NCBI GenBank assembly: GCA_002279825.1
Contig: NCCV01000008.1
Span: 1-64,000 of the forward strand
Reading direction: 5' to 3'
DNA from: Sphingomonadales bacterium 12-68-11
GTDB taxonomy: Bacteria > Pseudomonadota > Alphaproteobacteria > Sphingomonadales > Sphingomonadaceae
DNA length: 64,000 nt
Part shown: in pieces, positions 36,964 to 46,517 of the stretch
Numbering within the stretch: the stretch's first letter is position 1
How the letters are laid out: every line of letters starts with the position of its first letter
Made by a program: the position numbers and the translations under genes
Notes under the pieces: generated by a model
What the model was told of the DNA's origin: nothing
The model's database searches: none
The model's input: the letters and a program-made list of their open reading frames with translations, nothing else

Positions 36964-37710
36964 CTAAAGCTCCGCTAGCGCGTCCAGCACCGGCCCCGCC
37001 CACTCGGGCCGGCAGATCAGCACGTCGGGCAGGTAGGGATCGCGTTCGTTGTAGCGCAGGACACCGCCGTCGAGCCGCGAGCAGTGCAGCCCGTGTGCCT
37101 GCGCCACCGCAACCGGCGCGCAATTGTCCCATTCGTACTGCCCGCCGGCGTGAAGGTAGATGTCCGCCGCGCCGGCGACCACCGCCATCGCCTTGGCCCC
37201 GGCCGATCCCATTTCGATCAGTTCGCCGCCGAGCGCCTGGGCGACGGCCAGCGCCTGCGCAGGCGGGCGCGAGCGGCTGACCACCAGGCGCGGCCGGCCC
37301 TCATGCGGCGGGACCGGTACCGGCAGGTCGGAACGCAGCACCAGGCCGCCGAGCGCCGGCAGTGCGACCGCTCCGATCGTGGCCAGGCCGCCTACCGCCA
37401 GCGCCACATGCACCGCCCAATCTTCGCGACCCTCGGAGTACTCGCGCGTCCCGTCGAGCGGATCGACGATCCACACCCGCGCTTTGTCGAGCCGCTCGGG
37501 CGTGTCCTTGCTTTCCTCGGAGAGCAATCCGTCGTCGGGCCGCTCGGCGGCAAGGCGCGCCACCAGCAGGGCGTTGGCGAGCCGGTCGCCCTCGATGCCG
37601 AGCGCCTTGCCGGCGAACTCGCCGCGTGCGCGCAAGTCGAGCAGCAGCTCGCCAGCCGCGGCCGCCAGCTTGGCCGCCAGCTCGGTGTCGGTCAAAGGTC
37701 GGGCGTCCAT
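36964..37710 (-). CDS. cysQ: 3'(2'),5'-bisphosphate nucleotidase CysQ
   Basis: 248 aa. It removes the 3'-phosphate from PAP/PAPS, recycling the by-product of sulfate assimilation. It belongs to the inositol-monophosphatase fold with metal-binding motifs LLSEESKD (about 62-69) and [12 protein letters not shown] (about 79-90), and [11 protein letters not shown] near residue 193. Its start overlaps the end of cysN/C by 19 bp, so it closes the cysD-cysNC-cysQ operon. Confidence 0.93.
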   Translation of the reverse strand: MDARPLTDTELAAKLAAAAGELLLDLRARGEFAGKALGIEGDRLANALLVARLAAERPDDGLLSEESKDTPERLDKARVWIVDPLDGTREYSEGREDWAVHVALAVGGLATIGAVALPALGGLVLRSDLPVPVPPHEGRPRLVVSRSRPPAQALAVAQALGGELIEMGSAGAKAMAVVAGAADIYLHAGGQYEWDNCAPVAVAQAHGLHCSRLDGGVLRYNERDPYLPDVLICRPEWAGPVLDALAEL

Positions 37711-39695
37711 TGGCCAAGCACGCGCTGGACGATCAGTTCGGCGGCGTCCTCGGCACTGATCCTGGCGGTGTCGATCCGCATCTCGGGGTTCTCGGGCCGC
37801 TCGTAAGGACTATCGATGCCCGTGAAGTTCTTGAGCTCACCGGCGCGTGCCTTCTTGTAGAGGCCCTTCACGTCGCGGCTTTCGGCGGTTTCGAGCGGGG
37901 TATCGACGAACACCTCAACGAACTCGCCGGCGGGCAGCATTGCGCGGACCATCTCCCGCTCGGCGCGGAATGGGCTGATGAAAGCGGTCAGCACGATCAG
38001 CCCGGCGTCGGTCATCAGCTTGGCGACCTCGCCGACGCGGCGGATGTTCTCGATCCGGTCGGCCTCGGTGAAGCCGAGGTCCTTGTTGAGACCGTGCCGC
38101 ACGTTGTCGCCGTCGAGCAGGAAGGTGTGCTTGCCGGCGGCGTGAAGCTTCTTCTCGACCAGGTTGGCGATGGTCGATTTGCCCGAGCCGGACAGCCCGG
38201 TGAACCACAGCAGCGCAGGGGTCTGCCCCTTCATGACCGCGTGCTGGGCGCGGGTCACTTCGATTGCCTGCCAGTGGACGTTCTGCGCCCGCCGCAGGCT
38301 GAAATGGATCATCCCCGCCGCCACGGTGGCGTTGGTCAGCTTGTCGATCAGGATGAAACCGCCGAGCGTGCGGCTCCGGTCGTAAGGCTCGAAAGTGATC
38401 GGCCGCTCGGTCGTCACTTCGGCGACACCGATCGCGTTGAGCGCCAGGGTCTTGGCCGCGCAGTGCTCGAGCGAGTTGACGTTCACCACGTACTTCGGCT
38501 GGGCGACCGTCGCGGTAACGGTCTGCGTCGCCAGCTTGAGCCAGTAACCGCGGCCGGGGATCAGCGTCTCGTCGCTCATCCAAACCAGCGTGGCTTCGAA
38601 CTGGTCGGCGCTTTGCGGCGGATCGTCGGCGGCGGCGAGCACGTCGCCGCGGCTGCAGTCGATCTCGTCGGCGAGGGTGAGCGTGACCGACTGGCCGGCG
38701 ACGGCTTCGCTCAATTCCCCGTTCGTGGCGAGCGACGTCGAGACACCGTGCTCACGCTTCTCGACTTCGCTCGAAGCGAACGGATTGGGGGGTGCCACGA
38801 TGACCGCCTTGACCGTGCTGGTCCGCCCCGAAGGCACCACGCGCACCGGATCGCCAGGCTTGACCGTTCCGGCCGCGATAAGGCCGGCAAAGCCCCTGAA
38901 GTCGAGGTTGGGACGATTGACCCACTGCACCGGCATGCGGAACGCATCGGCCTGTGCGGCCGTCGCTTCGATTTCGACGGTTTCGAGATGCTCGATCAGG
39001 CTCGGCCCACTGTACCACGGGGTATTGGCGGACGGCGCCGACGTGATGTTGTCGCCCTTGAAGCCGCTGAGCGGGATCGCGGTGACATCGGCGATGCCGA
39101 TCTCGCGTGCAAACGCGCGGTACTCGGCGACGATCCTGTCGAACACCGCCGGGTCGTAGTCCACCAGGTCCATCTTGTTCACCGCCAGAACGAGATGGCG
39201 GATGCCGATGAGGTGGCACAGATACGAATGGCGTCGGGTTTGCACCAGAACGCCCTTGCGCGCATCGATCAGGATCACCGCGAGGTCGGCGGTGCTCGCG
39301 CCGGTGACCATGTTGCGGGTGTACTGTTCGTGTCCCGGCGTATCGGCGACAATGAACTTGCGTTTCTCGGTCGCGAAGAAGCGGTACGCGACGTCGATGG
39401 TGATGCCTTGCTCGCGCTCGGCGGCGAGGCCGTCGACCAGGAGCGCGAAGTCGATCGCCTTGCCTTGCGTGCCGACGCGCGCGCTGTCGGCTTCGAGCGC
39501 TGCCAACTGGTCTTCGAAGATCATTTTCGAATCGTAGAGCAGCCGCCCGATCAGCGTGGACTTGCCGTCGTCCACGCTGCCGCAGGTGATGAACCGCAGC
39601 AGTTCCTTGTTCTGGTGGCGCTCGAGATAGGCTTCGATGTCCTCGGCGATCAGCGCGTCGGTGACGTAGGCGGAGGACTCGGCAGAGGTGGCCAT
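37692..39695 (-). CDS. cysNC: bifunctional sulfate adenylyltransferase subunit 1 / APS kinase (CysN-CysC fusion)
   Basis: 667 aa. The N-terminal part (about 1-460) is the GTPase subunit of ATP sulfurylase: P-loop GSVDDGKST, switch [14 protein letters not shown] and NKMD. The C-terminal part (about 470-667) is APS kinase with P-loop GLSGSGKS at 500-507, DGDNVRHGL, and Ser574 in FISPFR. The fusion (NodQ-type) is common in alphaproteobacteria. It makes PAPS from sulfate together with CysD. ATG overlaps the TGA of cysD (TGATG). Confidence 0.96.
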   Translation of the reverse strand: MATSAESSAYVTDALIAEDIEAYLERHQNKELLRFITCGSVDDGKSTLIGRLLYDSKMIFEDQLAALEADSARVGTQGKAIDFALLVDGLAAEREQGITIDVAYRFFATEKRKFIVADTPGHEQYTRNMVTGASTADLAVILIDARKGVLVQTRRHSYLCHLIGIRHLVLAVNKMDLVDYDPAVFDRIVAEYRAFAREIGIADVTAIPLSGFKGDNITSAPSANTPWYSGPSLIEHLETVEIEATAAQADAFRMPVQWVNRPNLDFRGFAGLIAAGTVKPGDPVRVVPSGRTSTVKAVIVAPPNPFASSEVEKREHGVSTSLATNGELSEAVAGQSVTLTLADEIDCSRGDVLAAADDPPQSADQFEATLVWMSDETLIPGRGYWLKLATQTVTATVAQPKYVVNVNSLEHCAAKTLALNAIGVAEVTTERPITFEPYDRSRTLGGFILIDKLTNATVAAGMIHFSLRRAQNVHWQAIEVTRAQHAVMKGQTPALLWFTGLSGSGKSTIANLVEKKLHAAGKHTFLLDGDNVRHGLNKDLGFTEADRIENIRRVGEVAKLMTDAGLIVLTAFISPFRAEREMVRAMLPAGEFVEVFVDTPLETAESRDVKGLYKKARAGELKNFTGIDSPYERPENPEMRIDTARISAEDAAELIVQRVLGQWTPDL

Positions 39696-40586
39696 CAGAA
39701 ATACCCCTCCTGCTTCTTCCTCTCCATGCCCGCGCCGCCCGCGTCCTTGTCGATGGCGCGGCCCTGGCGTTCGCTGGTGGTGGTGAGCAGCATTTCCTGC
39801 ACCACGTCGGCCAGGGTTGCCGCCTCGCTCTCGATCGCGCCGGTCAGCGGATAGCAGCCGAGCGTGCGGAAGCGGATCGAGCGCTCCACGGGAACTTCGC
39901 CGGGTTCGAGCGGAAACCGCTCGTCATCGACCATCAGCAGCATCCCGTCGCGCTCGACCGTCGGACGCGGGGCCGAGAAGTACAGCGGAACGATCTCGAT
40001 CCCTTCGGCCATGATGTATTGCCAGATGTCGAGCTCGGTCCAGTTGGAGATCGGGAACACCCGGATGCTCTCGCCGCGGTGTTTGCGCGCGTTGTAGAGG
40101 TTCCACAGCTCGGGCCGCTGGTTCTTCGGGTCCCACCCCAGGGAAGCTGAAGATGCGCTCCTTGGCGCGGCTCTTCTCCTCGTCGCGCCGCGCGCCGCCG
40201 AACGCTGCGTCGAAGCCGTAGTGGTCGAGCGCTTGCTTGAGCCCCTCGGTCTTCCACATGTCGGTATGCAGCGCGCCGTGATCGAACGGGTTGATGCCGC
40301 GCTCCTTGGCCTCGGGGTTCTGCCAGACGATCAGGTCCATTCCCGCCGCCTTGGCCGCCTTGGCGCGCAGCTCGTACATCGCGCGGAACTTCCAGGTGGT
40401 ATCGACATGCAGCAGCGGGAACGGCGGCGGGGCAGGGTAAAACGCCTTCCTCGCCAAGTGCAGCATGACCGCGCTGTCCTTGCCCACCGAGTACATCATG
40501 ACCGGCGTCTGCGCTTCGGCCGCAACCTCGCGCATGATGTGGATACTCTCGGCCTCGAGGCGTTGGAGATGGGTCAGTCGCTGCAT
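39695..40586 (-). pseudogene. cysD: sulfate adenylyltransferase subunit 2 CysD, interrupted by a single-base frameshift
   Basis: The two halves of CysD lie in different frames. The first runs from ATG 40586 ([20 protein letters not shown]-loop [29 protein letters not shown]). The second continues in another frame ([33 protein letters not shown]) to the stop at 39695. The break is at 40136-40143, where the plus strand reads CCCCAGGG. Removing one C from the CCCC run restores a single frame of about 296 aa, close to the E. coli length of 302. All motifs are otherwise intact, so this is either a sequencing or assembly indel or a very recent mutation. Confidence 0.9.
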
Positions 40587-40654
40587 GCGCGCCGCACTTG
40601 CCCCCTGTATGTGTCAATCTCAATCCCCGGCCGGGCAGAATTTCTTGGGTGCGT

Positions 40655-41725
40655 TCAAGCGGGAAACGGCACCCACTCCTCGCCCTCTGGCAGCGGCGCG
40701 AAGATGGCCTCCACCATCGCCTCGGTCACGTCTTCGGGCGAGGCGGGATTCCACCGCGGCGCATTGTCCTTGTCGATCAGCACCGCGCGCACGCCTTCGG
40801 CGAAATCGGGCCGCATGATCAGGCGCGCGGCGAGCCGATACTCGCGCGCCATCTCGGCGGCGAAATCGGGTTGCGGCGAGGCGAACTGGCGCAACGCGAC
40901 TTTGGCGCTCGCCGGGCACTTGGCGGTGACGGCCTTCAATTCCTTGGCCGCCCAGTCCGAAGGATCGGCGGCGAGCGCGGCGATCACCTCTTCGAGCCGG
41001 TCGGAGGCGAACAGCCGAGCAATCCGGTCGGCATTGCCGGCCAGGCGGGCAGGCGGGGGCTCGGCCGAGAGTTCGGAAAGGATCGCCTCGGCGTGCGCGG
41101 GTTCGGCGGCGATCCGTGCCTTGGCTTCGGCCAGCGTATCGCTCGGCAGGTAGTGCGTGGCGAGGCCTGCCCAGAGGCATTCGGCCCCGTCGAGCCGCGC
41201 ACCGGTAAGCGCGAGAAACTGGCCGATCCGTCCGCCGGTCTGCTTGGCCAGGCGCGGCAGGTACCAGCCCGCGCCGACGTCGGGGAACAGCCCGATCGCG
41301 CCTTCGGGCATCGCGAACAGCGTGTTCTCGGTGGCCACACGCCAGCGGCACGGCAGCGCCAGCCCTACGCCGCCGCCCATCGTCACCCCGTCCATGAACG
41401 CCGCGACCGGCTTGGGGTAGGCGAACAGCAGGTGGTTCATCCGGTATTCGGCGTGGAAGAACGCGCGTCCCGCGGCGCCGCCATCCTCCAGCGCCGAGCG
41501 GCGCACCGCGGCGACATCGCCCCCGGCGCAGAACCCGCGGCCGGCCGCATGATCGAGGAGCACCGCTTCGATCGCCGGATCGCCACGCCAAGCGAGCAGC
41601 GCGGCCGAGATCGCCTCGCACATCGACTGAGTGAGCGCGTGGAGCGCCTTCGGCCGATCGAGCGAGATCCGGCCGACCGATCCCTCGCGGCGAACGATTA
41701 CTTCTGCTTTCGTCAACGGGGGCAT
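40655..41725 (-). CDS. 3-hydroxyisobutyryl-CoA hydrolase / enoyl-CoA hydratase family
   Basis: 356 aa. It is a crotonase-fold enzyme with RISLDRPKALHALT at the N-terminus, the oxyanion-hole segments GRGFCAGGDVAA and FMDGVTMGGGVGLALP, and the Glu region FAMPEGAIGLFPDVGAGW. The length and the extra C-terminal domain fit 3-hydroxyisobutyryl-CoA hydrolase (valine degradation) rather than a plain enoyl-CoA hydratase of about 260 aa. ATG 41725 is the only start close to the conserved N-terminus. An isobutyryl-CoA dehydrogenase-like gene lies 5 kb away. Confidence 0.88.
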   Translation of the reverse strand: MPPLTKAEVIVRREGSVGRISLDRPKALHALTQSMCEAISAALLAWRGDPAIEAVLLDHAAGRGFCAGGDVAAVRRSALEDGGAAGRAFFHAEYRMNHLLFAYPKPVAAFMDGVTMGGGVGLALPCRWRVATENTLFAMPEGAIGLFPDVGAGWYLPRLAKQTGGRIGQFLALTGARLDGAECLWAGLATHYLPSDTLAEAKARIAAEPAHAEAILSELSAEPPPARLAGNADRIARLFASDRLEEVIAALAADPSDWAAKELKAVTAKCPASAKVALRQFASPQPDFAAEMAREYRLAARLIMRPDFAEGVRAVLIDKDNAPRWNPASPEDVTEAMVEAIFAPLPEGEEWVPFPA

Positions 41726-41874
41726 CCCTGCATAGAGCGGCGATGTACAACCTCTCCCGCCTAACCAAGCCGACCCACGAAGTCGCGCACTTGTTGGACG
41801 GATTCGGGTTACCGCGTCGCCGGGGCAGGGAAGTGCGTGAGCCTCGCGCCTGCAACGCCCGATAGGAGTCATTG

Positions 41875-42804
41875 ATGGCCGGTGGATTGATTGCCCTGCT
41901 CGACGACGTCGCGGCCATTGCCAAGCTGGCGGCGGCCTCGGTCGACGACGTTGCCGCCGCCGCCGGCAAGGCGGGGACCAAGGCGGCCGGGGTGGTGATC
42001 GACGATACCGCCGTCACCCCGGGCTATGTGATCGGCCTCTCGCCCGACCGCGAGCTGCCGATTATCGGCAAGATCGCACTCGGTTCGATCAAGAACAAGC
42101 TGCTGTTCCTGCTGCCCGCCGCGTTGGCGCTGAGCGCGTTTCTGCCGTGGCTGGTAACGCCGCTACTGATGCTGGGCGGCGCCTACCTGTGCTTCGAGGC
42201 GGCCGAGAAGATCTGGGAAGCCGTGAGCCATACCGATCACACCGCGGAAGTGGTCGCGATCACCGATCCCAAAGAACTCGAGGACCGCCAGGTTAGCGGC
42301 GCGGTGCGGACCGACTTCATCCTCTCGGCCGAGATCATGGCGATCTCGCTCAACGAACTACCCGAGCTGTCGCTCGGCATGCAGGCGGCGGTCCTGGCGG
42401 CCGTGGCGGTGGCGATCACCGGCGGGGTCTATGGCGCGGTGGCGGTGATCGTGAAGCTCGACGACATCGGCCTGCACCTCGTGCAGCGCGCCTCACGCGC
42501 TTTGCAGGCGCTCGGCAACGCGCTGGTGCACGCAATGCCGGTGCTGCTCTCGGTGCTCTCCAAGGTCGGCACTGCGGCGATGCTGTGGGTAGGGGGCGGT
42601 ATTCTCGTCCACGGGCTCCACGAATACCACCTCACTCCGGTCCCCGACTGGGTCGACGCTGCCTCACACGCCGCCGGCTCAGCGGCCGGAGCGGCGGCCG
42701 AATGGCTCGCGCACGCGATCGGCGCGGCCATCGTCGGGCTGGTGGTCGGCGGGATCGTCGTGGCCGCCTTGCACCTGATGCCGCGCAAGCGGCCCGCGCA
42801 CTGA
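41875..42804 (+). CDS. DUF808 family membrane protein (YedI-like)
   Basis: 309 aa. It begins MAGGLIALLDDVAAIAKLAAASVDDVA, the signature of the DUF808 family, and has several membrane segments (LLFLLPAALALSAFLPWL, AAVLAAVAVAITGGVYG, and two near the C-terminus). The function is unknown. AGGAG lies 6 nt upstream of ATG 41875. It is divergent from the hydrolase gene and monocistronic. Confidence 0.92.
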   Translation: MAGGLIALLDDVAAIAKLAAASVDDVAAAAGKAGTKAAGVVIDDTAVTPGYVIGLSPDRELPIIGKIALGSIKNKLLFLLPAALALSAFLPWLVTPLLMLGGAYLCFEAAEKIWEAVSHTDHTAEVVAITDPKELEDRQVSGAVRTDFILSAEIMAISLNELPELSLGMQAAVLAAVAVAITGGVYGAVAVIVKLDDIGLHLVQRASRALQALGNALVHAMPVLLSVLSKVGTAAMLWVGGGILVHGLHEYHLTPVPDWVDAASHAAGSAAGAAAEWLAHAIGAAIVGLVVGGIVVAALHLMPRKRPAH

Positions 42805-42944
42805 GGGTCAAGGACCTTTGCGCTAGCGGATTGCATTTATTGCATCACTGCTGCAATATTTCTCAATTGCGTAATATTGTTACTGTCCCCATTTCGCCCG
42901 TCGCGGCTGTCATCCTGGCAGTTCCGCGTCACAGGGGAAAACCG

Positions 42945-43043
42945 ATGCGCATTTATGCGAACGCCTTCCTCTCGGCAGTGGCCGCCGTTCTTATCAGCGG
43001 CACACTGTTCAGCGCCGTCCTGGTTTATCCGGTGGCTGCCTGA
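42945..43043 (+). CDS. 32-aa membrane microprotein
   Basis: MRIYANAFLSAVAAVLISGT followed by LFSAVLVYPVAA: one hydrophobic helix spans nearly the whole peptide. AGGGGA precedes ATG at good spacing, and a strong terminator follows 12 bp after the stop, so it forms its own transcription unit. The flanking sequence upstream is relatively AT-rich. The function is unknown; small inner-membrane peptides of this type are common and rarely annotated. Confidence 0.6.
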   Translation: MRIYANAFLSAVAAVLISGTLFSAVLVYPVAA

Positions 43044-43055
43044 CGAAGGCTGAAG

Positions 43056-43091
43056 CGCCCGGTCCCGCAAGGGAACCGGGCGTTTTCTTTT
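43056..43091 (+). terminator. strong Rho-independent terminator
   Basis: CGCCCGGTCCC pairs with GGGAACCGGGCG (one bulged A) around a GCAA tetraloop, followed by TTTTCTTTT. It ends the 32-aa ORF. The stem core is nearly the same as that of the terminator at 48093. Confidence 0.9.
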
Positions 43092-43120
43092 CTCGCGTCT
43101 GGTGAGTGCTAAACCTGCGC

Positions 43121-43951
43121 TCAGGCACGAATCCGGCGCGGCGCGGCCGGGCGGGCGCGCATCGCCATCCCGACAAAGCCGAAGCCGAGGATCATCATCA
43201 GCCAAGTGGCGGGTTCGGGAACCGGCGCGGCGGTGATCCCGAACAGGCTCGAGGCCGTGGTGCCGACCTGGGTAGCTTCGCCTGTCGCGAGATCGACCGT
43301 GTAGAACCGGTTGACGTCCTGCATGTAGCCGACGCCGTCGAAGCCTATATCGAAGCTGGTGCGCGGTCCGACTGCGACGCCGAGCGCGCCGACGGTCGCG
43401 AGCGTGCCCGCGTTGTTGGCCTGGGTAACGAGCGCATCGACCGAAGTGCTGATCGCATACTGCGTGCCGGTTCCGTGGATGTAGCCGTTGGCGGTGACCA
43501 GCGGCGTCGCGCCGGCATTGGCGTCGCCGGGCCCGAACGCGACATTGGTGAACTGGCTGGCGGTGCCGGTGTTGGGATTGACGACGTAGTTGGTGCCGTT
43601 GTTGCTGACGATGCGCAGGGCATCGAGCGCGGTATTGAAATCGAAACCGAAGTTGGTGCCGGTCAGCGACAACTGTCCGCCGATCGCGCTCGCCACCCCG
43701 GTGCCGATGTCGATGGTGTAGAGCCTGAGATCGTCGCCAAGCCCGTAGAGCAGATTGTTGCTATCGCGGAAGTCGATGCCGAGCATCGTCGCGGCGGTGC
43801 CGGAGATCGCCCGGGTCGAGGTGAAGGTGCTGGGGTTCGTGCTCTGGAAGGTCACGAGGTTGTTGTTCTCATCGACGCCGTAGATGGTCGCGGCCTGGGC
43901 GGGCACGGCGAGGCAGGCGCTGCAAAGCGCGCCCAAAACGTAAGAACGCAT
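43121..43951 (-). CDS. PEP-CTERM sorted protein with DUF4394 domain
   Basis: 276 aa, exported. The signal peptide ends AQAA (about residue 20). A DUF4394 beta-propeller-like body (IYGVDENNNLVTF, LGIDFRDSNNLLYGLG, FDFNTALDALRIVSNNG) fills residues 22-245. The end is the exosortase recognition tail VPEPATWLMMILGFGFVG with Arg-rich residues after it, the PEPxxW variant seen in sphingomonads. Such proteins are cleaved by an exosortase and linked to exopolysaccharide production. No exosortase gene is in the window. Confidence 0.93.
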   Translation of the reverse strand: MRSYVLGALCSACLAVPAQAATIYGVDENNNLVTFQSTNPSTFTSTRAISGTAATMLGIDFRDSNNLLYGLGDDLRLYTIDIGTGVASAIGGQLSLTGTNFGFDFNTALDALRIVSNNGTNYVVNPNTGTASQFTNVAFGPGDANAGATPLVTANGYIHGTGTQYAISTSVDALVTQANNAGTLATVGALGVAVGPRTSFDIGFDGVGYMQDVNRFYTVDLATGEATQVGTTASSLFGITAAPVPEPATWLMMILGFGFVGMAMRARPAAPRRIRA

Positions 43952-44096
43952 GGTCGGGGGCTCCTCATGGGATCGGTTAATCGGCTGATAACCATGGAGC
44001 ATACGCCGCGCGGCCGGGCCGGTTTCCCGCACCGCACAACCGGTCTTGTGTCCGTCCCACAATGGGACGGAATTGGGCTAGGCGTGCCCGCGCGAC

Positions 44097-45047
44097 TTAG
44101 CGTCCGGCGTAACGCGCACCCTGAATGTCGACGATCTTCGGGGTCCGCGCGAACAGCTCGCTGAACGGATCGTCGCCGGTTTCCAGCTGGTGCGGCTCGG
44201 TACCCTCTCGCACCGTGGTGCGGCGCATGTCGCGCTTGTAGGTATCGTAGGCGTATTCGCCGCCCTTGTGCATCGAGCACAGGTTGTCCCAGATCACCAT
44301 GTCGCCGACGTGCCACTCCACGCTGAACACGTATTGCGGCTGGGTGGCGTGCTCGATGAGCTGCCGGATCAGGGCGCGACCGTCTGCCTTGGACATGCCT
44401 TCGACATCCATCGTGTGCGCGGCAATGAACAGCGACTTGCGGCCCGAGCCCTTGTGCACGTGGACCAGCGGATGGCGCGCGGTCGGCCGCTCCTCGATCT
44501 CTTCGTCGGAGATGTCCGCGCCCGCCTGGCGGCGGCTCCACCACAGCGAGTTGATGCCGACCCTGCCTTCGAGGAGATCCTTCATGTCCTGCGGCAGGTC
44601 GTCATAGGCGCTGCGCGTGTCGGCGAACCAGGTCTCGCCGCCTTCGGGCGGAACTTCGTGCGCGAGCAGCAGCGAATAGGACGTGCGCTTCTCCATGAAG
44701 GCACTGTCGGTGTGCCACAGCCGGTCGCCCTTGCGGTACTGGATCGCCGCCACGTCCTGCGTGATTTCGCCCTCGACGTTGAGATTCGACGCATCGAACA
44801 GCTCGCGGTGCGGCAGGCGCATGCGCGCGTCCTCGCGCTTCGGGACGCGCTCGAGGTAGCCGAAGTTGCGGCTGAACTCGACGTGCTGGTCGTCGGTCAT
44901 GCCGGTATCGCGCCACACGGTGACGCCCCAGGTATCCATCGCCGTGGTGACCTGGCGGATCTCGTCGGGGGTCAGCGGCCGGGTCAGGTCGAGGCCCGAG
45001 CATTCGGCGCCGAAGCGCGGCAGGATCGGCTGGACATTCAGGGGCAT
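44097..45047 (-). CDS. TauD/TfdA family alpha-ketoglutarate-dependent dioxygenase
   Basis: 316 aa. It is an Fe(II)/2-oxoglutarate oxygenase with the HxD motif at His112-Asp114 (WHTDSAF) and the distal part SMHKGGEYAYDTYKRDMRRTTV containing the third iron ligand region and the Arg that holds 2-oxoglutarate (shown in pieces). It is closer to TfdA-like 2,4-D dioxygenases than to taurine dioxygenase by the phrase DNLCSMHKGG. The substrate is unknown. A MaoC-like gene lies 32 bp upstream on the same strand and may share the transcript. TGGAGAG precedes ATG. Confidence 0.92.
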   Translation of the reverse strand: MPLNVQPILPRFGAECSGLDLTRPLTPDEIRQVTTAMDTWGVTVWRDTGMTDDQHVEFSRNFGYLERVPKREDARMRLPHRELFDASNLNVEGEITQDVAAIQYRKGDRLWHTDSAFMEKRTSYSLLLAHEVPPEGGETWFADTRSAYDDLPQDMKDLLEGRVGINSLWWSRRQAGADISDEEIEERPTARHPLVHVHKGSGRKSLFIAAHTMDVEGMSKADGRALIRQLIEHATQPQYVFSVEWHVGDMVIWDNLCSMHKGGEYAYDTYKRDMRRTTVREGTEPHQLETGDDPFSELFARTPKIVDIQGARYAGR

Positions 45048-45079
45048 CTCACTCTCCAGGCGTATTATTAGCTTGCTAA

Positions 45080-45538
45080 CTACATAGCCACCGGACGCTT
45101 GCGCTGCAAGCTTGCTCGCTTGCAGTGCGCGACCAGCACATCGTCTTGATTATAGGCGCGATGCGCGAACGTGACGATACCCTGATCGGGGCGGCTCTTA
45201 CTCTCGCGAACGTCGAGTACTTCGGTTTCGATGCGCAGGGTATCGCCGACGAAGATCGGCACCGGGAAGCGCACTTCGTCCCAGCCGAGATTGGCGACTG
45301 CGGTGCCCTGAGTGGTGTCGTTCACGGAAATCCCGACCATCAGACCAAGCGTGAAGCACGAATTGACCAAGATGCGGCCGTATTCGGTGCCCTTCATGTA
45401 CTCGGCATCGAGATGGAGCGGCGCCGGGTTGTGAGTCAGCGCGCTCATCAAGAGGTTGTCGGTCTCGGTGACCGTGCGGCGGAGCGGGTGATCGAACACC
45501 TGCCCTGCCGAGAATTCATCTAGCCACAATCCGGCCAT
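45080..45538 (-). CDS. MaoC family dehydratase
   Basis: 152 aa, a single hot-dog domain. The hydratase-2 motif region reads TETDNLLMSALTHNPAPLHLD, with Asn/Pro/His/Asp in the catalytic arrangement, followed by VNSCFTLGLMVG and VRFPVPIFVGDTL. MaoC enzymes hydrate or dehydrate (R)-hydroxyacyl- or mesaconyl-type CoA thioesters. ATG 45538 was chosen because GGGGA lies upstream and the frame before it runs into a palindromic repeat. The pairing with a dioxygenase gene suggests a small degradative unit. Confidence 0.87.
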   Translation of the reverse strand: MAGLWLDEFSAGQVFDHPLRRTVTETDNLLMSALTHNPAPLHLDAEYMKGTEYGRILVNSCFTLGLMVGISVNDTTQGTAVANLGWDEVRFPVPIFVGDTLRIETEVLDVRESKSRPDQGIVTFAHRAYNQDDVLVAHCKRASLQRKRPVAM

Positions 45539-45562
45539 CGGTGTCCCCGTCCTTCGTCCAGC

Positions 45563-45649
45563 TTCGTCATTGCGGCGGGCAAAGCCCCGCGGCAATGCAG
45601 AGCAGTTCTACGCCGCTCTGGATTGCTGCGCTACGCTCGCAATGACGAA
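45563..45649. repeat. palindromic repeat, family 1, copy 1
   Basis: An 87-bp imperfect palindrome with ends TTCGTCATTG and CAATGACGAA and inner boxes GCGGCAATGCAG and CTGGATTGCTGCGC. Related copies lie at 57170, 58218 and 62220. Here it sits just upstream of the MaoC gene. Confidence 0.85.
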
Positions 45650-45729
45650 CGAGCGTCCGACGGCCCGTGCGCAGGGAAAGAAAGCCTGCCGCGCTCGTTC
45701 CAGCCGCACCACTCGTCTGGGAGTATCCG

Positions 45730-46212
45730 ATGAAGCATCTGGCCTATCCGCTCGCCGCACTGGTGGCGCTCTCCGCGTGCAGCGGCGAAACCGACACCAA
45801 CGACGAAACCGCCGCCGTGACCGCCGAAAGCGCGGTTCCCATGCCGCCGGCGCCGCTCGCGGACGCCAGCTCTTCGCTGGCACCGAGCCCAGCGGACGCC
45901 ATTCCCGCCGCGATGCTCGGCCGCTGGGGCCTGGTCGCGGCGGACTGCGAGCCCGGGCGCGACGATGCCAAGGGGCTGATGACAGTCGAGGCCGCGCACC
46001 TGCGGTTCTACGAATCGATCGGCACGCTCGACGACGACATCGACGAACTCAGCGCGACCCGCATCCGCGCGGATTTCGACTTCACCGGCGAAGGCATGAC
46101 CTGGGATCGCGAGATGACGCTGGAGCTGCAGGACGGCGGGCGCACGCTCGTCCGCCAGGAATACGGAGATGATGCGATGGCCGGCCCGTTGCGCTACAGC
46201 AAGTGCAGCTGA
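45730..46212 (+). CDS. hypothetical lipoprotein
   Basis: 160 aa. A lipoprotein signal ends LSAC (Cys17). An Ala/Pro/Ser-rich linker of about 40 residues leads to a small beta-rich domain starting AAMLGRWGLVAADCEP, in which two cysteines (ADCEP and the penultimate YSKC) could form a disulfide. I do not recognise the family; the GxWG start of the domain is reminiscent of lipocalin-like or Tai4-type small domains. GGGAG lies 7 nt before ATG. The I78 inhibitor gene follows by 11 bp. Confidence 0.75.
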   Translation: MKHLAYPLAALVALSACSGETDTNDETAAVTAESAVPMPPAPLADASSSLAPSPADAIPAAMLGRWGLVAADCEPGRDDAKGLMTVEAAHLRFYESIGTLDDDIDELSATRIRADFDFTGEGMTWDREMTLELQDGGRTLVRQEYGDDAMAGPLRYSKCS

Positions 46213-46223
46213 GGGAGACAGCG

Positions 46224-46517
46224 ATGAGATACGCACCGATACTCGCCGCCGGCGCCGTGGCGCTGGCTGGCTGCAGCACCGTTCCAGGCGATGGAATCGC
46301 GCCCGGCCCTGGCGGCGAATGTAACGCCGAGGGCGCGCAGCGCTTCGTCGGGCAAAAGGCCAGCGCCGATATCGGCGCGCAACTGCTGCGCACCACCGGC
46401 GCGCGCCAACTGCGCTGGGTGCCGCCGCGCACCGCGGTGACGATGGATTTCCGCCCCGACCGGCTCACGGTCAGCTATGACGACGCCATGACGATCGAGC
46501 GAGTCTCCTGTGGCTGA
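46224..46517 (+). CDS. I78 family peptidase inhibitor, lipoprotein
   Basis: 97 aa. A lipoprotein signal ends LAGC (Cys17). The domain follows the I78 pattern: CNAEGAQRFVGQ, then LLRTTGARQLRWVPPRTAVTMDF and RLTVSYDDAMTIERVSCG at the end. Inhibitors of this family act on serine proteases and are often periplasmic. GAGGGAGA precedes ATG. It overlaps the next gene by 8 bp. Confidence 0.9.
   Translation: MRYAPILAAGAVALAGCSTVPGDGIAPGPGGECNAEGAQRFVGQKASADIGAQLLRTTGARQLRWVPPRTAVTMDFRPDRLTVSYDDAMTIERVSCG

Noticed and set aside
39924..40133. The continued first frame of cysD as a separate C-terminus
   Set aside because: After the C run it gives an Arg-rich nonsense sequence, while the other frame holds the conserved CysD C-terminus. 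This is a frameshift and not a different protein.
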